From the NCBI RefSeq assembly GCF_018141005.1, contig NZ_CP046581.1:186001-250000 (forward strand): a DNA stretch of 64,000 bases, read 5' to 3'. Position 1 is the first letter of the stretch; each line of letters opens with the position of its first letter. Under the pieces are notes generated by a model. That model made no database searches. It saw nothing but the letters and a program-made list of their open reading frames with translations, and was not told the DNA's origin. Source of the DNA: Erwinia sp. E602. Its GTDB lineage: Bacteria; Pseudomonadota; Gammaproteobacteria; Enterobacterales; Enterobacteriaceae. The translations under genes and the position numbers were made by a program. Of this stretch, positions 42,397-52,133 are shown in pieces.

Positions 42397-42403
42397 AATC
42401 CCG

Positions 42404-42431
42404 GCCCCGTCACCCGACGGGGCTGATTTTT
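42404..42431 (+). terminator. Intrinsic terminator
   Basis: GCCCCGTC-accc-GACGGGGC, an 8-bp perfect stem, followed by TGATTTTTAT, just after the dehydrogenase stop codon. Confidence 0.88.
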
Positions 42432-42579
42432 ATCCTGCGATGGCCGGTATCCGCTCACTTAAGCCAGCGGTCATTTCGCGTGCCTGAGGCATACGGACAC
42501 GCTGATGCTTACTCTTTCCCGTTTTCGCCTTAACTGAGCCAGCAAAGCCTGCAAGCGTTTTAACCGTCTGGCCCGTGAC

Positions 42580-43620
42580 TCATGCAATGCGTGGTAGCGA
42601 CGTCCCCTGCGACCAGCCCAGTTCTGGCGCGATCAGCGTCGCAAAGTCGGTGAGGATCTGCCGGTACTCCGCCGCGCTGAACTCATACGGCAGCTCCAGC
42701 CGCAGCTCGTCCACCTGATGCAGCACCGGATCGTTCACCAGCCGTTCGATAATCTCCTCTGCGCTACCGACGATATCCTTTGAGAACAGCGTGCGGCGTT
42801 CGCCCTGCGGGGCGAGCGTCCGCGCGTGGCGGCTGGCGGCAAACCCGGCGTAACGGCGGCGGCTGGCCTCGCTGGCACCGTCGGTAGGGACGATCACCCG
42901 TCCTGCCGCGATGCGCGGCGGGCGTGCGCCGGCGGGCAGGTTCTCGCGGTAGGCCTTGAGCTGCGCCAGCTGCGCGGTGTGGTAGTCATCGGTATTTTCA
43001 CCGGAGGTGAGGTTGCCGATCAGCAGGTTAAAGCCGTTGGCCGCCGCCCAGCTGACCGAACGCAGCGAGCCGCCGCCGTACCACAGCCTGTCCGCCAGCC
43101 CCGGCGACTGCGGGTGCAGGCGCGGACGCTGCTGGTTGCCCGGTGAAACGATAGTTTCCCCCTCCGGGCCGAGATAGTGGCCGCGCAGATTGTCCTGCAG
43201 CTGCTTAACGCGACCATACGAATAGTCCTGCTGCTGCCAGTCATCAAAGAACACCGACGGCCCGATCAGCTCCAGATGGTTAGGCTTACCGGCGCTCAGG
43301 CCGGCGTTCAGCCGCCCGCCGGAGAGGACGTCAACGGTCAGCAGATCTTCCGCCAGCCGGAACGGATTCTCATAGCCCATCTGGATCACCGCGGTACCCA
43401 GTTCTATGCGCCGGGTGCGCTGGCTGGCGGCGGCGAGGAAGGTGCTGGCCGACGACACGCCGTGCTCAAGGTGGCGCTGGCGCACCCAGGCCCCGTTAAA
43501 CCCGAGCGCCTCGCCCAGTTCGAACAGCTGCAGCGTCTCCTCCAGCCCCTGCAGCGGCGTTTCATCCGGGTAATTGCCGGGGGTGAGAAATGCGATATGT
43601 GAAATTGCCAGTTTTGCCAT
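42580..43620 (-). CDS. LLM-class flavin-dependent oxidoreductase
   Basis: 346 residues from ATG 43620; the ORF continues upstream but without luciferase-like sequence. Starts MAKLAISHIAFLTPGNYPDETPLQGLEETLQLFELGEALGFNGAWVRQRHLEHGVSSASTFLAAASQRT, the luciferase-like (beta/alpha)8 pattern, followed by RIELGTAVIQMGYENPFRLAEDLLTVDVLSGGRLNAGLSAG. Such enzymes need FMNH2 from a partner reductase. It is divergent from a peptide-type ABC transporter with an associated M20 peptidase, suggesting that an imported peptide or N-acyl amino acid carries the group it oxidises. Substrate unknown. Confidence 0.85.
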   Translation of the reverse strand: MAKLAISHIAFLTPGNYPDETPLQGLEETLQLFELGEALGFNGAWVRQRHLEHGVSSASTFLAAASQRTRRIELGTAVIQMGYENPFRLAEDLLTVDVLSGGRLNAGLSAGKPNHLELIGPSVFFDDWQQQDYSYGRVKQLQDNLRGHYLGPEGETIVSPGNQQRPRLHPQSPGLADRLWYGGGSLRSVSWAAANGFNLLIGNLTSGENTDDYHTAQLAQLKAYRENLPAGARPPRIAAGRVIVPTDGASEASRRRYAGFAASRHARTLAPQGERRTLFSKDIVGSAEEIIERLVNDPVLHQVDELRLELPYEFSAAEYRQILTDFATLIAPELGWSQGTSLPRIA

Positions 43621-44026
43621 AAAAGTACCCACGCAGTCCTTGTATTCGCCTGTGCTCCACCGGGCCGGGAGCGACCTGCGATGGAGTGTGTCCTGACCGT
43701 CATCGCAGGGGAAATAAGCAATCCGGCAGTCGATATGCAAAAAATGACAACCGCCTCCTGACCGGTGACGCCCCCTGAACCGATACGCGGCAGTTACCCG
43801 CCAGAGCTGCGGTGCGGGTTATTCAGGTTTGGTGGCCACTGCCGGTTACATCATTCACGTGAAATTACCGGCAATTGTTTTGCGCTTTAAGCATTTGTCA
43901 CTCCCTCCCGCTTCAATTATTGTGCGGCCTTACCTCTTTTTTCTGAGTTAATTCCTCGGGCAGCCAGAGAAATTTGCGCCTGCTGGCTCATGCGCAACTG
44001 TATACTAAAGATAATCGGGAGTAGGG
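43621..44026. other. Divergent regulatory region
   Basis: About 400 nt between the LLM oxidoreductase and the peptide ABC genes. No gene is supported. The right side is AT-rich with TATACT at 44001-44006, 21 nt before the ATG, as a possible -10 box without a convincing -35, so an activator is likely. No dyad stood out. Confidence 0.45.
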
Positions 44027-45613
44027 ATGAAAGCGTTAATTAAGGCTGCCGCGCTGGCGGTATTTGGCATAAGTGCCATCACCGTTGCGGCGGCGGAGGA
44101 TAACAGCGTATTACGTTACGCCATCTGGAGTAATCCCAACGGTACGTTTCATCCCACGCTCTATTTTTCTAATTATGACCGCGCCGTCATTTTCACCGTA
44201 TACAGCCGCCTGTTTATCCTGGATCCGCAGCAGAAGCCGGTGCCGTCGCTGGTGGAAAAATATGATTATTCTGCCGACGGTAAAACGCTGACCCTGCATC
44301 TGCGCCCTGGCGTCAAATGGCACGACGGCCAGCCGCTGACCGCCGAAGACGTCGCCTTTACCTACGCCAGCGAAGCCTCGCCGGACTTTCCGCGCGATCG
44401 CCCGGATTTTGTTAAGCGCCTGGCAGGGTTTGACGACGTTGATAGCGGTAAAGCGCAGGCGCCGTCCGGGATTAAGGTGATCGATCCGCTAACCGTCAGC
44501 TTCACCTTTACCGCCCCTTACTCCGGTGCGCTGGCACACTTTGCCGATAAGCCGGTGCTGGCAAAACATATCTGGCAGAAGGTGCCGGTTAAAGAGTGGA
44601 ACAAAGCCAGCCAGCTGCTGCGCCATCCGGTCGGCAGCGGGCCTTATAAATTCGTTGAATTTATCTCCGATCGGTACGTTAAGCTGGAGCGTAATGACGA
44701 CTACTTTGGCGACAAAGCCAGAGTGAAGACGCTGATTTTCAAAGTATCCAGCGCGCAGACGGTGCAGAATGAAATCATCAACGGCGATATCGATATCGCC
44801 GAGCTCTCCAGCTGGAATCCGCGCGATCTGGCCGCTTACCAGAAGGCCGGCATCCGCGTCGAGGAGCAGCGCGGCACCACCGCCCAGTATCTGTCGCTGG
44901 ACACCACTAACGGCAAGCTGCAGGACCGCCGTGTGCGCCAGGCGCTGGCGTATGGCATTAACCGCCAGGCGATCGTCGACAAGCTGCTGGCCGGTCACGG
45001 TCAGGTGTTTAACACCAAAGAGAGTCCGCAGAGCCCGTTCTATCCGTCAGTCTTGAACCCGTATGCCTACGACCCGCAAAAAGCAAAAGCGCTGCTGAAA
45101 GAGGCGGGCTGGGTGGACAGCAACGGGGATGGCATCGTCGAAAAAGACGGTAAGCCGTTTACCCTGACTATCGATTACCCGACCGGCAACCGCACCCGCG
45201 AACTCACGGCACCGATTATTCAGCAGAACCTGAAGGCGGCAGGCATTAACGTGGTGCTGAACGCCGCAGACTTTAACGCCACCCTGTCGATCCTGCAGGA
45301 CGGCCAGCGGAAATACGACGGCCTGCTGATGGGGGGGACGTTCCGTCCTGGCGTTTACGATAATAATTTCTGGTGGGAACGGTTTAAATCACCGCAGCTG
45401 GATAAGTTCGCGGATGAATTTAATTCGACCATCGACCCGGCTGCGTTAAAAACCAGCGTTGGCGGCTGGCTGCGGGACATTAATACCGAAGTGCCGCACG
45501 TCTGGCTTTATATTCCCAACGAGGGCTACGTGCTGAGTAAACGGGTGACGCATTATCACTCCTGGGCTTATGAACCTTTTGCTGACGTCAGCAGCTGGAC
45601 GGTTCAACCTTAA
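44027..45613 (+). CDS. Peptide-type ABC transporter substrate-binding protein (family 5)
   Basis: 528 residues with Sec signal MKALIKAAALAVFGISAITVAAA and no lipobox. Family 5 (DppA/OppA-like) features: FTVYSRLFILDPQQKPVPSLVEKYDYSADGKTLTLHLRPGVKWHDGQPLTAEDVAFT, VGSGPYKFVEF, VRQALAYGINRQAIVDKLLAGHG. A short DSNGDGIVEKDG insert is a common calcium-loop-like feature of the family. It begins an operon that adds two permeases, an M20 peptidase and a fused ATPase, so the ligand is likely a di- or oligopeptide or peptide-like conjugate. Confidence 0.9.
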   Translation: MKALIKAAALAVFGISAITVAAAEDNSVLRYAIWSNPNGTFHPTLYFSNYDRAVIFTVYSRLFILDPQQKPVPSLVEKYDYSADGKTLTLHLRPGVKWHDGQPLTAEDVAFTYASEASPDFPRDRPDFVKRLAGFDDVDSGKAQAPSGIKVIDPLTVSFTFTAPYSGALAHFADKPVLAKHIWQKVPVKEWNKASQLLRHPVGSGPYKFVEFISDRYVKLERNDDYFGDKARVKTLIFKVSSAQTVQNEIINGDIDIAELSSWNPRDLAAYQKAGIRVEEQRGTTAQYLSLDTTNGKLQDRRVRQALAYGINRQAIVDKLLAGHGQVFNTKESPQSPFYPSVLNPYAYDPQKAKALLKEAGWVDSNGDGIVEKDGKPFTLTIDYPTGNRTRELTAPIIQQNLKAAGINVVLNAADFNATLSILQDGQRKYDGLLMGGTFRPGVYDNNFWWERFKSPQLDKFADEFNSTIDPAALKTSVGGWLRDINTEVPHVWLYIPNEGYVLSKRVTHYHSWAYEPFADVSSWTVQP

Positions 45614-45678
45614 GCCTGTGCACTTCCCGCGCTGACGGGCGGGAAGCGGTTATTTATTTTCGGAATACGGAACCTGCG

Positions 45679-46641
45679 ATGCTGCGTTATCTCTTCCACC
45701 GGTTGCTGATCTCGGTGCCGGTGCTGGTCGGTATTTCCCTGATCGTCTTTTTCCTGATCAAACTGCAGCCCGGTGACCCGCTGGCCGGCATGATTTCGCC
45801 GGAAACCACGCCGCAGCAGAAAGAGGAGATGATGCGCGCGGCGGGCTACCGCGATCCGCTGTGGCAGCAGTACGGCCGCTGGGCGCTGCAGGTGCTGCAG
45901 GGCGACCTCGGCCACTCGACGCAGAACGGCGTGGCGGTACTGACGCTGATCGCGGAACGGCTGAGCAACACCTTTCTGCTGGCCGGCGGCTCGCTGATGA
46001 TCGCCCTGCTGAATGCCTGGCCGCTCGGGGTGTGGATCGGCCTTGCGCGCGGCGGTAAAACCGACCGGCTGGTGGCGCTGTACTACTTTATTACCGTCTC
46101 GATCCCGGTGTTCTTCACCGCCATTCTGCTGGTCAAGCTGTTCGCCATGAACCTGCGCTGGCTGCCGGTTTCCGGTGCCACCACGCTGGGCGTCACCCTG
46201 ACCGGCACTGACCATCTGCTGGACGTGCTGCGTCACCTGCTGCTGCCGGCCGCCGCGCTGGCGGTGGCGAACATCGCCATCTTCAGCCGCTATCTGCGTG
46301 CGGCGATTGACGACATGATCCGCCAGCCTTTTGTCCGCGCGCTGTTTGCCCGCGGGCTGCCGCTGCGGCGGGTGATTTTTCCGCATCTGATTAAAAACAC
46401 CGCCCGGCCGCTGATCACCCTGTTCTGCCTGGAGCTGCCCGCGCTGCTCTCCTCAACGCTGCTGACCGAAATCATCTTTAACTGGCCGGGCGTCGGGCGG
46501 CTCAGTTTTGATGCCATCCAGGCGCGGGATTATCCGCTGCTGATGGGCATCGTGCTGTTTCTGGCCGTGGTCACGCTGCTGATTAATCTGCTGGCCGATA
46601 TTCTCTACGCCGCGGTTGACCCGCGCATAAGGATCCGATGA
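45679..46641 (+). CDS. Peptide ABC transporter permease 1 (DppB-like)
   Basis: 320 residues, six predicted helices. The N terminus MLRYLFHRLLISVPVLVGISLIVFFLIKLQPGDPLAGM is the standard start of DppB/OppB permeases, and the coupling region RALFARGLPLRRVIFPHLIKNTARPLITLF with LLSSTLLTEIIFNWPGVGRL is likewise typical. Overlaps the second permease as ATGA at 46638-46641. Confidence 0.92.
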   Translation: MLRYLFHRLLISVPVLVGISLIVFFLIKLQPGDPLAGMISPETTPQQKEEMMRAAGYRDPLWQQYGRWALQVLQGDLGHSTQNGVAVLTLIAERLSNTFLLAGGSLMIALLNAWPLGVWIGLARGGKTDRLVALYYFITVSIPVFFTAILLVKLFAMNLRWLPVSGATTLGVTLTGTDHLLDVLRHLLLPAAALAVANIAIFSRYLRAAIDDMIRQPFVRALFARGLPLRRVIFPHLIKNTARPLITLFCLELPALLSSTLLTEIIFNWPGVGRLSFDAIQARDYPLLMGIVLFLAVVTLLINLLADILYAAVDPRIRIR

Positions 46642-47531
46642 GCGCTGAAACTGACTACGCTGCGCCGGTGGGGCGGGCATCACGCCCCGCGTTGCTGCGC
46701 GACGGCTTTTTTCTCAGCGGGGCGGCGATCCTGCTGCTGCTGGTTGCTCTGTCGTTGCTGGCGCCATGGATGACGGGGCACAGCCCGGATGAAGCCGACC
46801 TGTTTGCCATTGAATCACCGCCTGATGCGGTCTACTGGCTGGGCACTGACGAGATTGGCCGCGATGTGCTGGCCCGGTTGCTGTACGGCGGCCAGGTGTC
46901 GATCTTTGTGGCGCTGGCGGCGGTGCTGTTTCAGGGGGCGATTGGCATCACGCTGGGCAGCCTGGCCGGGTACTGCGGCGGTCGGGTGGACGGCGTGATT
47001 ATGCGGCTGATCGATATCGTGATGTGTTTCCCGTTTTACGCCATGGCCATCACCCTGGCGGCGATTCTGGGCGCCAGCCTGTGGAACGTGATTTTTATTA
47101 TCGGCATCCTGCACTGGACCGGGCTGGCGCGGCTGGTGCGTGCCGAACTGCTGGCGCTGCGCGAAAGCGGTTATGTGCTGGCAGCGAAAGCGATCGGCGT
47201 GGGGGGGCTGACCATTATCCTCCGCCATCTGCTGAGAAATGCCTGTGCGCCGGTACTGATCAACCTGACGCTGGCGGTGGCCAACGCCATTCTCGCCGAA
47301 GCGGCGCTGAGCTTTATTGGCCTTGGCGTCAGACAGCCGCAGCCGTCATGGGGCAATATGCTCTCTGCCGCGCAGAGCCTGCGGGTGATCGACGGCGAAT
47401 GGTGGCTGTGGGTGCCGCCGGGGCTGGCCATCGTGCTGATGGTCCTCAGTATTAATCTGATTGGCGAGGGTGTTGGCCGGGTGCTTAACCCGCGTCCGGC
47501 CGCCCCCGTCCGCGATATCGCATTGCGATAA
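46638..47531 (+). CDS. Peptide ABC transporter permease 2 (DppC-like)
   Basis: 297 residues. A cytoplasmic tail, then APWMTGHSPDEADLFAIESPPDAVYWLGTDEIGRDVLARLLYGGQVSIFVALAAV, the DppC/OppC hallmark, and the coupling loop AKAIGVGGLTIILRHLLRNACAPVLINLTL followed by LAEAALSFIGLGVRQPQPSWGNML. It pairs with the preceding permease as a heterodimer. The peptidase gene follows after 22 nt. Confidence 0.92.
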   Translation: MSAETDYAAPVGRASRPALLRDGFFLSGAAILLLLVALSLLAPWMTGHSPDEADLFAIESPPDAVYWLGTDEIGRDVLARLLYGGQVSIFVALAAVLFQGAIGITLGSLAGYCGGRVDGVIMRLIDIVMCFPFYAMAITLAAILGASLWNVIFIIGILHWTGLARLVRAELLALRESGYVLAAKAIGVGGLTIILRHLLRNACAPVLINLTLAVANAILAEAALSFIGLGVRQPQPSWGNMLSAAQSLRVIDGEWWLWVPPGLAIVLMVLSINLIGEGVGRVLNPRPAAPVRDIALR

Positions 47532-47553
47532 ACCTCAAAAACCGGAGTCTGCT

Positions 47554-49080
47554 ATGAGCCATATTACCGATCCTGACCTGAGCGAAGACGAAATCCGCCT
47601 GGCGGCACAACTGGACAGCTGGTTTGACGCCCACCGCGAAGAGTTTGTGCAGGACCTGCTGCAGTGGGTCGCCCACCCGAGCATTGCTGATGAGAAACTG
47701 GCGCAGCCAGGCAAACCCTTTGGTGCCGCAGTGGATGAGGTGTTTCACCATGTGCTGGCACGGGCGCAGGCGCTGGGTTTCAGCACTGAAAACCATGACG
47801 GCTATGCGATATCGATCTACGCCGACGATCGCGAAGGTGTCCCGGAGATCGGTCTGGTCTCCCATCTCGACGTGGTGCCGCCGGGGGATAACTGGCAGTA
47901 CGCGCCATTCGAACCCTTTGAGAAGGAGGGTTTTGTGATTGGCCGTGGCGCGTCAGATAACAAAGGCCCGGCGCTGGTTGATCTCTACCTGTTGCGCGCG
48001 TTCCGCGACCTCGGGATTACCCTCAGTCACAAACTGCGCATTATCTACGGCGGAGCGGAAGAGATCGGCATGAATGATATCCGTTACCTGGCGCAGCACG
48101 GCACGTTGCCGCGCTTCTCGCTGATTACCGATGGCGGCTTCCCGGTTAACTATGCGCAGAAAGGCGGGCTGAACCTGGCGCTGCAAATTCCGGCCGGGCC
48201 GTTACTGACGGGGTTGCGCGCAGGGGTGGCAGAAAATGCCGTCCCTTCCAGCGCTGCGCTGCGCTTCCCGGTTGCACAGCGCGCGCAGGTGAGCGCCGCG
48301 CTGGCGACGCTTGGCGAGGCGCAGCGTGCGGTGCTGACGCTGGAGGAGGCTGAAGGCGGGCTGCGGCTGGTGGCGCAGGGCAAATCCGGTCATGCCGCCT
48401 TCCCGGAGGGCACGCAGAATGCGATTCCGCTGCTGCTGGACGCGCTGCTTGCCGCCGGGCTGCTGGATGACCCTGCCGACCTGCGCGCGGCGCAGCTGGT
48501 CAGCAAGCTGCTGGCCGACCCGTGGGGAGAGGGCGCGGGGATCGCCGCCGAAGACGCTGCCACCGGTAAACTGACCCTTAATGGCGGGCTGGCGATCCCG
48601 GCGGAGGGCGGGTTTGAGCTCTGGCTGGATATCCGCTACCCGCTGGCGGCCGACTCCGCCGCGCTGCAGGCCAGCCTGCGCACGGCAGTGGAAGCCACTG
48701 GCGGTTCGCTGCGCGTGCTGCGTGACGATGCGCCGATGCATATCGACAAAAACAGCCCGCTGGTACAGCAGCTGCTGCACACCTACGACGCGGTAGCGCA
48801 AACCCGCTCTGAACCCTTCTCAATGGGCGGCGCCACCCACGCCCGCGTGCTGCCCAACTCGATCACCTTTGGGCCGGGCTTCAGCCGCCACGCTGGCGGC
48901 ACGTTTAAAGGACAGGCTACCGACCTGCGCCCGGACTTTATCCGCGCCGGGCATGGCTCCCCGCACGGCCCGGACGAATTTGTGGTGCTCGATAACCTGA
49001 AACGCGGCTTCGGCGTCTACGGCATCACGCTGCCGCGGCTGGATCGCTGGCTGCAGGACGGGCTGGCCGGTGATGTCTGA
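47554..49080 (+). CDS. M20-family metallopeptidase (dipeptidase-like)
   Basis: 508 residues from ATG 47554 (CGGAG upstream). Zinc-binding and catalytic motifs of M20 enzymes are visible: GLVSHLDVVPPGDNW, VIGRGASDNKGP, RIIYGGAEEIGMND with the catalytic glutamate pair, LITDGGFPVNYAQKG, and GGATHARVLPNSITFGPG near the C terminus. The lid domain between residues 210 and 400 is large, as in PepV/Sapep dipeptidases. No signal peptide, so it hydrolyses the imported peptide in the cytoplasm. The gene lies within the ABC operon and its end overlaps the ATPase start by 8 nt. Confidence 0.88.
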   Translation: MSHITDPDLSEDEIRLAAQLDSWFDAHREEFVQDLLQWVAHPSIADEKLAQPGKPFGAAVDEVFHHVLARAQALGFSTENHDGYAISIYADDREGVPEIGLVSHLDVVPPGDNWQYAPFEPFEKEGFVIGRGASDNKGPALVDLYLLRAFRDLGITLSHKLRIIYGGAEEIGMNDIRYLAQHGTLPRFSLITDGGFPVNYAQKGGLNLALQIPAGPLLTGLRAGVAENAVPSSAALRFPVAQRAQVSAALATLGEAQRAVLTLEEAEGGLRLVAQGKSGHAAFPEGTQNAIPLLLDALLAAGLLDDPADLRAAQLVSKLLADPWGEGAGIAAEDAATGKLTLNGGLAIPAEGGFELWLDIRYPLAADSAALQASLRTAVEATGGSLRVLRDDAPMHIDKNSPLVQQLLHTYDAVAQTRSEPFSMGGATHARVLPNSITFGPGFSRHAGGTFKGQATDLRPDFIRAGHGSPHGPDEFVVLDNLKRGFGVYGITLPRLDRWLQDGLAGDV

Positions 49081-50698
49081 TCCGCAGCCCCTGCTCAGCG
49101 TTGAACGTCTGAGCATTATCTATCAGGGCGATCGGGGGCGGGTCAGGGCGGTGGATGACGTCAGCTTTGATCTTGCGGCCGGGGAAATTCTGGCGCTGAT
49201 CGGCGAATCCGGTGCCGGTAAATCGGCGGTGGCCCAGGCGATCCCCGGCCTGCTGCCGGCCAGCGCACGCGTCAGCGGCAGCCTGCGGCTGAACGGCCGC
49301 CAGCTGTTAAGCCTTGGCCGCGCCGGGCGCACCGCGCTGCGCGGCCGTGAGGTGGCGATGGTGTTTCAGGACCCGGCGGCGGCGCTCGATCCGGTTTTCA
49401 CCATCGGCAGCCAGCTGGATGAGGTGCTGGCGGCGGCGCAGCCCGCGCTCAGCCGCGCTCAGCGCCGTCAGCAGGCGCTTGTGCTGCTGGAACAGGTGAA
49501 TATTCCTGATGCGCAGCAGCGGCTGCAGCACTACCCCCATCAGTTTTCCGGCGGCCAGTTACAGCGCATTATGATCGCCATCGCGCTTGCCGGCAGGCCA
49601 GCGGTGCTGATCGCCGATGAACCGACCACCGCGCTGGACGTCACCACCCAGCGCGAAATCCTCGATCTGCTGCACCGTCTGAACCGGCAGTACCGCATGG
49701 CGATTCTGCTGATCACGCACGACCTTGGCGTGGTCGCCGATATTGCGCAGCGGGTGGTGGTAATGCGTGCGGGAAGGGTGGTGGAAACGCGGCCGGTGGA
49801 CGCGCTGTTTGCCGCCCCCGAACAGCCTTATACGCGCCAGCTGCTGGCGGCGCAGCCGGGCAGTGACGGGCCGGACGCACGCGCGGCGCTGACTGATGCG
49901 GTCCCGCTGCTTGAGGTGAGGGATCTGACGATCGCCTGGCGTGAAGGTTTCGGCCGCCGCCGGGAGGTGGTGCACGGTGTCTCCTTTTCACTGCATAAAG
50001 GCGAATTCCTCGGGCTGCTGGGCGAGTCCGGTTCCGGAAAAACAACGATTGGCCGCACGCTGCTGGGCACCGCCACGGCAGAGAGTGGCAGTATCCGCTT
50101 TAACGGTGAGCCGCTTACCGGGAGACGCAGCGACCCCCGCGACAGGATTGGCGCGGTATTCCAGAACCCGCTGAGTTCGCTTAACCCGCGCCTGACGCTC
50201 GCCCAGTCAATTGCCGAGCCGCTTACCACCCACCGTTCGCTGAGCGCGCGGGAGGTCGCGCAGCGGGTGGCCACGCTGCTGGATCAGGTCGGGCTTCCTG
50301 CCGGATGGCAGCAGCGCTATCCGCACGAGATCTCCGGCGGTCAGTGCCAGCGGGTGGCCATCGCCCGTGCGCTGGCGCTGAAGCCACAACTGCTGATTGC
50401 CGATGAACCGACCTCGGCGCTGGACGTCTCCATCCAGCAAAGCATCCTGCAGCTGTTGCGCGATCTGCGCGACGAGTACCACTTTGCCTGCCTGTTTATC
50501 AGCCACGATCTCGGCGTGATTCACAGCCTGTGTCATTCCGTGATGGTGCTGAAGCAGGGGCGGATAGTGGAGCAGGGCAGTACCGGGACGATCTTCAGCC
50601 AGCCGCAGCACGACTACACCCGCAGCCTGATCGCCAGCATTCCACGGCCTGACCCGGCGTATCAGCGGGGGCGGCGGGCGGAAAGAGAACAGCAGTGA
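49073..50698 (+). CDS. Fused peptide ABC transporter ATPase (DppD-DppF-like)
   Basis: 541 residues from ATG 49073 carrying two complete ATPase modules in one chain. Module 1: Walker A GESGAGKSA, Q-loop MVFQDPAAALDPVFTIG, signature FSGGQLQRIMIAIALAG, Walker B VLIADEPTTALDV. Module 2: Walker A GESGSGKTT, Q-loop VFQNPLSSLNPRLT, signature ISGGQCQRVAIARALAL, Walker B LLIADEPTSALDV. The fusion is like YliA/GsiA of glutathione import. It is the last gene of the operon and the only ATPase needed for the two permeases. Confidence 0.92.
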   Translation: MSDPQPLLSVERLSIIYQGDRGRVRAVDDVSFDLAAGEILALIGESGAGKSAVAQAIPGLLPASARVSGSLRLNGRQLLSLGRAGRTALRGREVAMVFQDPAAALDPVFTIGSQLDEVLAAAQPALSRAQRRQQALVLLEQVNIPDAQQRLQHYPHQFSGGQLQRIMIAIALAGRPAVLIADEPTTALDVTTQREILDLLHRLNRQYRMAILLITHDLGVVADIAQRVVVMRAGRVVETRPVDALFAAPEQPYTRQLLAAQPGSDGPDARAALTDAVPLLEVRDLTIAWREGFGRRREVVHGVSFSLHKGEFLGLLGESGSGKTTIGRTLLGTATAESGSIRFNGEPLTGRRSDPRDRIGAVFQNPLSSLNPRLTLAQSIAEPLTTHRSLSAREVAQRVATLLDQVGLPAGWQQRYPHEISGGQCQRVAIARALALKPQLLIADEPTSALDVSIQQSILQLLRDLRDEYHFACLFISHDLGVIHSLCHSVMVLKQGRIVEQGSTGTIFSQPQHDYTRSLIASIPRPDPAYQRGRRAEREQQ

Positions 50699-51124
50699 GG
50701 TTCCTGAAAGAAATTAGGCGCAGGTCTGAAAATTCTGAATCCTGCGTCTGGAATAAAGTAAAAATTTAAAAAAGAGAGCGTTTAACCTGTTGATGGCCTG
50801 ATATTTAACCGATGAGTTTTTTGTGTTGTTTTAAAACGATAGTCTTTCATTTTAATGTTTTCCAGCTAACCACTCAGACTATTCCATGGATCATATGGAT
50901 GCCGTTAATCAAATTGCCGGCGTTGTTACCTGCAGCACTGACCCGGTTAAACTGTTTGTTGACCATATGGCGCGTCTGAAATCAAAAGGGCTATAAAGTA
51001 TGGCAGCGGTCCGATCGCCAGTATTTTACGTTACGTCATGATACATAAATTAAAACATTGTGTGTTGTAACGCATAAACTTAACGAGCAGGATAAAAAAG
51101 CATTAACTCAACAAGGAGTAAGTT
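50699..51124. other. AT-rich gap with a decayed small ORF
   Basis: About 425 nt between the ABC operon and the amidase gene. GCGCAGG and CCTGCGT near 50718-50750 can form a hairpin that may end the ABC transcript, though it has no T-run. A frameshifted small ORF lies at 50886-51048. The amidase ribosome site AAGGAG closes the region. Confidence 0.4.
50886..51048 (+). pseudogene. Frameshifted small ORF of unknown origin
   Basis: ATG 50886 opens [14 protein letters not shown]...[11 protein letters not shown] and runs into TAA at 50994-50996. One base out of a GGG run restores a sensible continuation, [18 protein letters not shown], to a stop at 51046-51048, about 54 residues in all. No ribosome site is seen. 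I do not recognise the family; it could be a fragment of a larger lost gene. Confidence 0.3.
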
Positions 51125-51886
51125 ATGTATACCATTGACTACAATAGTTATCGCTCAATAGCCGGCTTTAACCGTCGGGTGCGTTTTCTGGTGCTGCACT
51201 ATACGGCGGAAAACTTTCGCGATTCCGTCACCAGCCTGACGGGTAAGGCAACCAGCGTGCACTATCTGATCCCCGATCCCTCGGAAGCGACCTGGATCGC
51301 TGCCGGTTATAAAACGCTGAAGATTTTCAATCTGGTCGATGAGAACGAACGGGCATGGCACGCCGGGGTCAGCAGCTGGGCGGGGCGCAGCAACCTTAAC
51401 GACACCTCAATTGGTATTGAGATTGTCAATCTGGCAACGGAAAATAACGGCGTGTTCACTTTCCCGCCTTACAATCCGCAGCAGATTGAGGCGGTGAAAC
51501 AGCTGGCGCTCAATATTATCCAGCGTTATCCGGATCTGTCGCCGGTAAACGTGGTCGGCCACAGCGATATCGCACCCGGCAGAAAGAGCGATCCGGGGGC
51601 GCTGTTTCCGTGGAAAGCGCTTTATGATGCCGGGGTCGGGGCATGGTACGATGATGCCACGAAACAGAAGTATCAGACGCAGTTCTGCAATACGCTGCCT
51701 CAGCAGGCAGATATTATCGCAAAGCTGCAGAAATATGGATATGACACCTCCGGCGCAACCACACCGGCGGGTTATCAGAACCTGATCCGGGCGTTTCAGC
51801 TGCATTTCCGGCCATCGAACTACTGCGGCTGTATGGATGGGGAAACCACCGCGATTCTCTGGGCTTTAGTGGAAAAGTACTTTTAA
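51125..51886 (+). CDS. N-acetylmuramoyl-L-alanine amidase, AmiD-like, without signal peptide
   Basis: 253 residues, AAGGAG before ATG. Amidase_2 domain: VRFLVLHYTAENF, TSVHYLIPD, LVDENERAWHAGVSSWAGRSNLNDTSIGIEIVN and VVGHSDIAPGRKSDPGALFPW, holding the zinc ligands; a C-terminal peptidoglycan-binding domain (AKLQKYGYDTSGATTPAGYQNLIRAFQLHFRP) follows, exactly as in E. coli AmiD. AmiD proper is an outer membrane lipoprotein, but this copy starts at MYTIDYNSYRSIAGFNRRV without signal or lipobox, so it would remain cytoplasmic unless exported by another route such as type VI secretion. A small exported protein gene follows 247 nt later. Confidence 0.85.
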   Translation: MYTIDYNSYRSIAGFNRRVRFLVLHYTAENFRDSVTSLTGKATSVHYLIPDPSEATWIAAGYKTLKIFNLVDENERAWHAGVSSWAGRSNLNDTSIGIEIVNLATENNGVFTFPPYNPQQIEAVKQLALNIIQRYPDLSPVNVVGHSDIAPGRKSDPGALFPWKALYDAGVGAWYDDATKQKYQTQFCNTLPQQADIIAKLQKYGYDTSGATTPAGYQNLIRAFQLHFRPSNYCGCMDGETTAILWALVEKYF

Positions 51887-52133
51887 TTTATCAAGGTGGC
51901 AGAGGGTTGATTCGACATCTGACTCTCTTCATCCAAAATATTCTGAACCTGCAGTACAGGTTTTTCTGAGGGAATTTCCATATCGCGCTATCAGCACGGC
52001 AGCGATATGGGAATTCATGTGAAATAATTTTTTTCTCCGGTGATGCGCAAAGACACATATTGTATTGAAAAAGCGTGCTGCTGTTGATACGTTTTTTGCA
52101 GTCCTGAATGATTTATGATTCTCCGGAGGGGCT

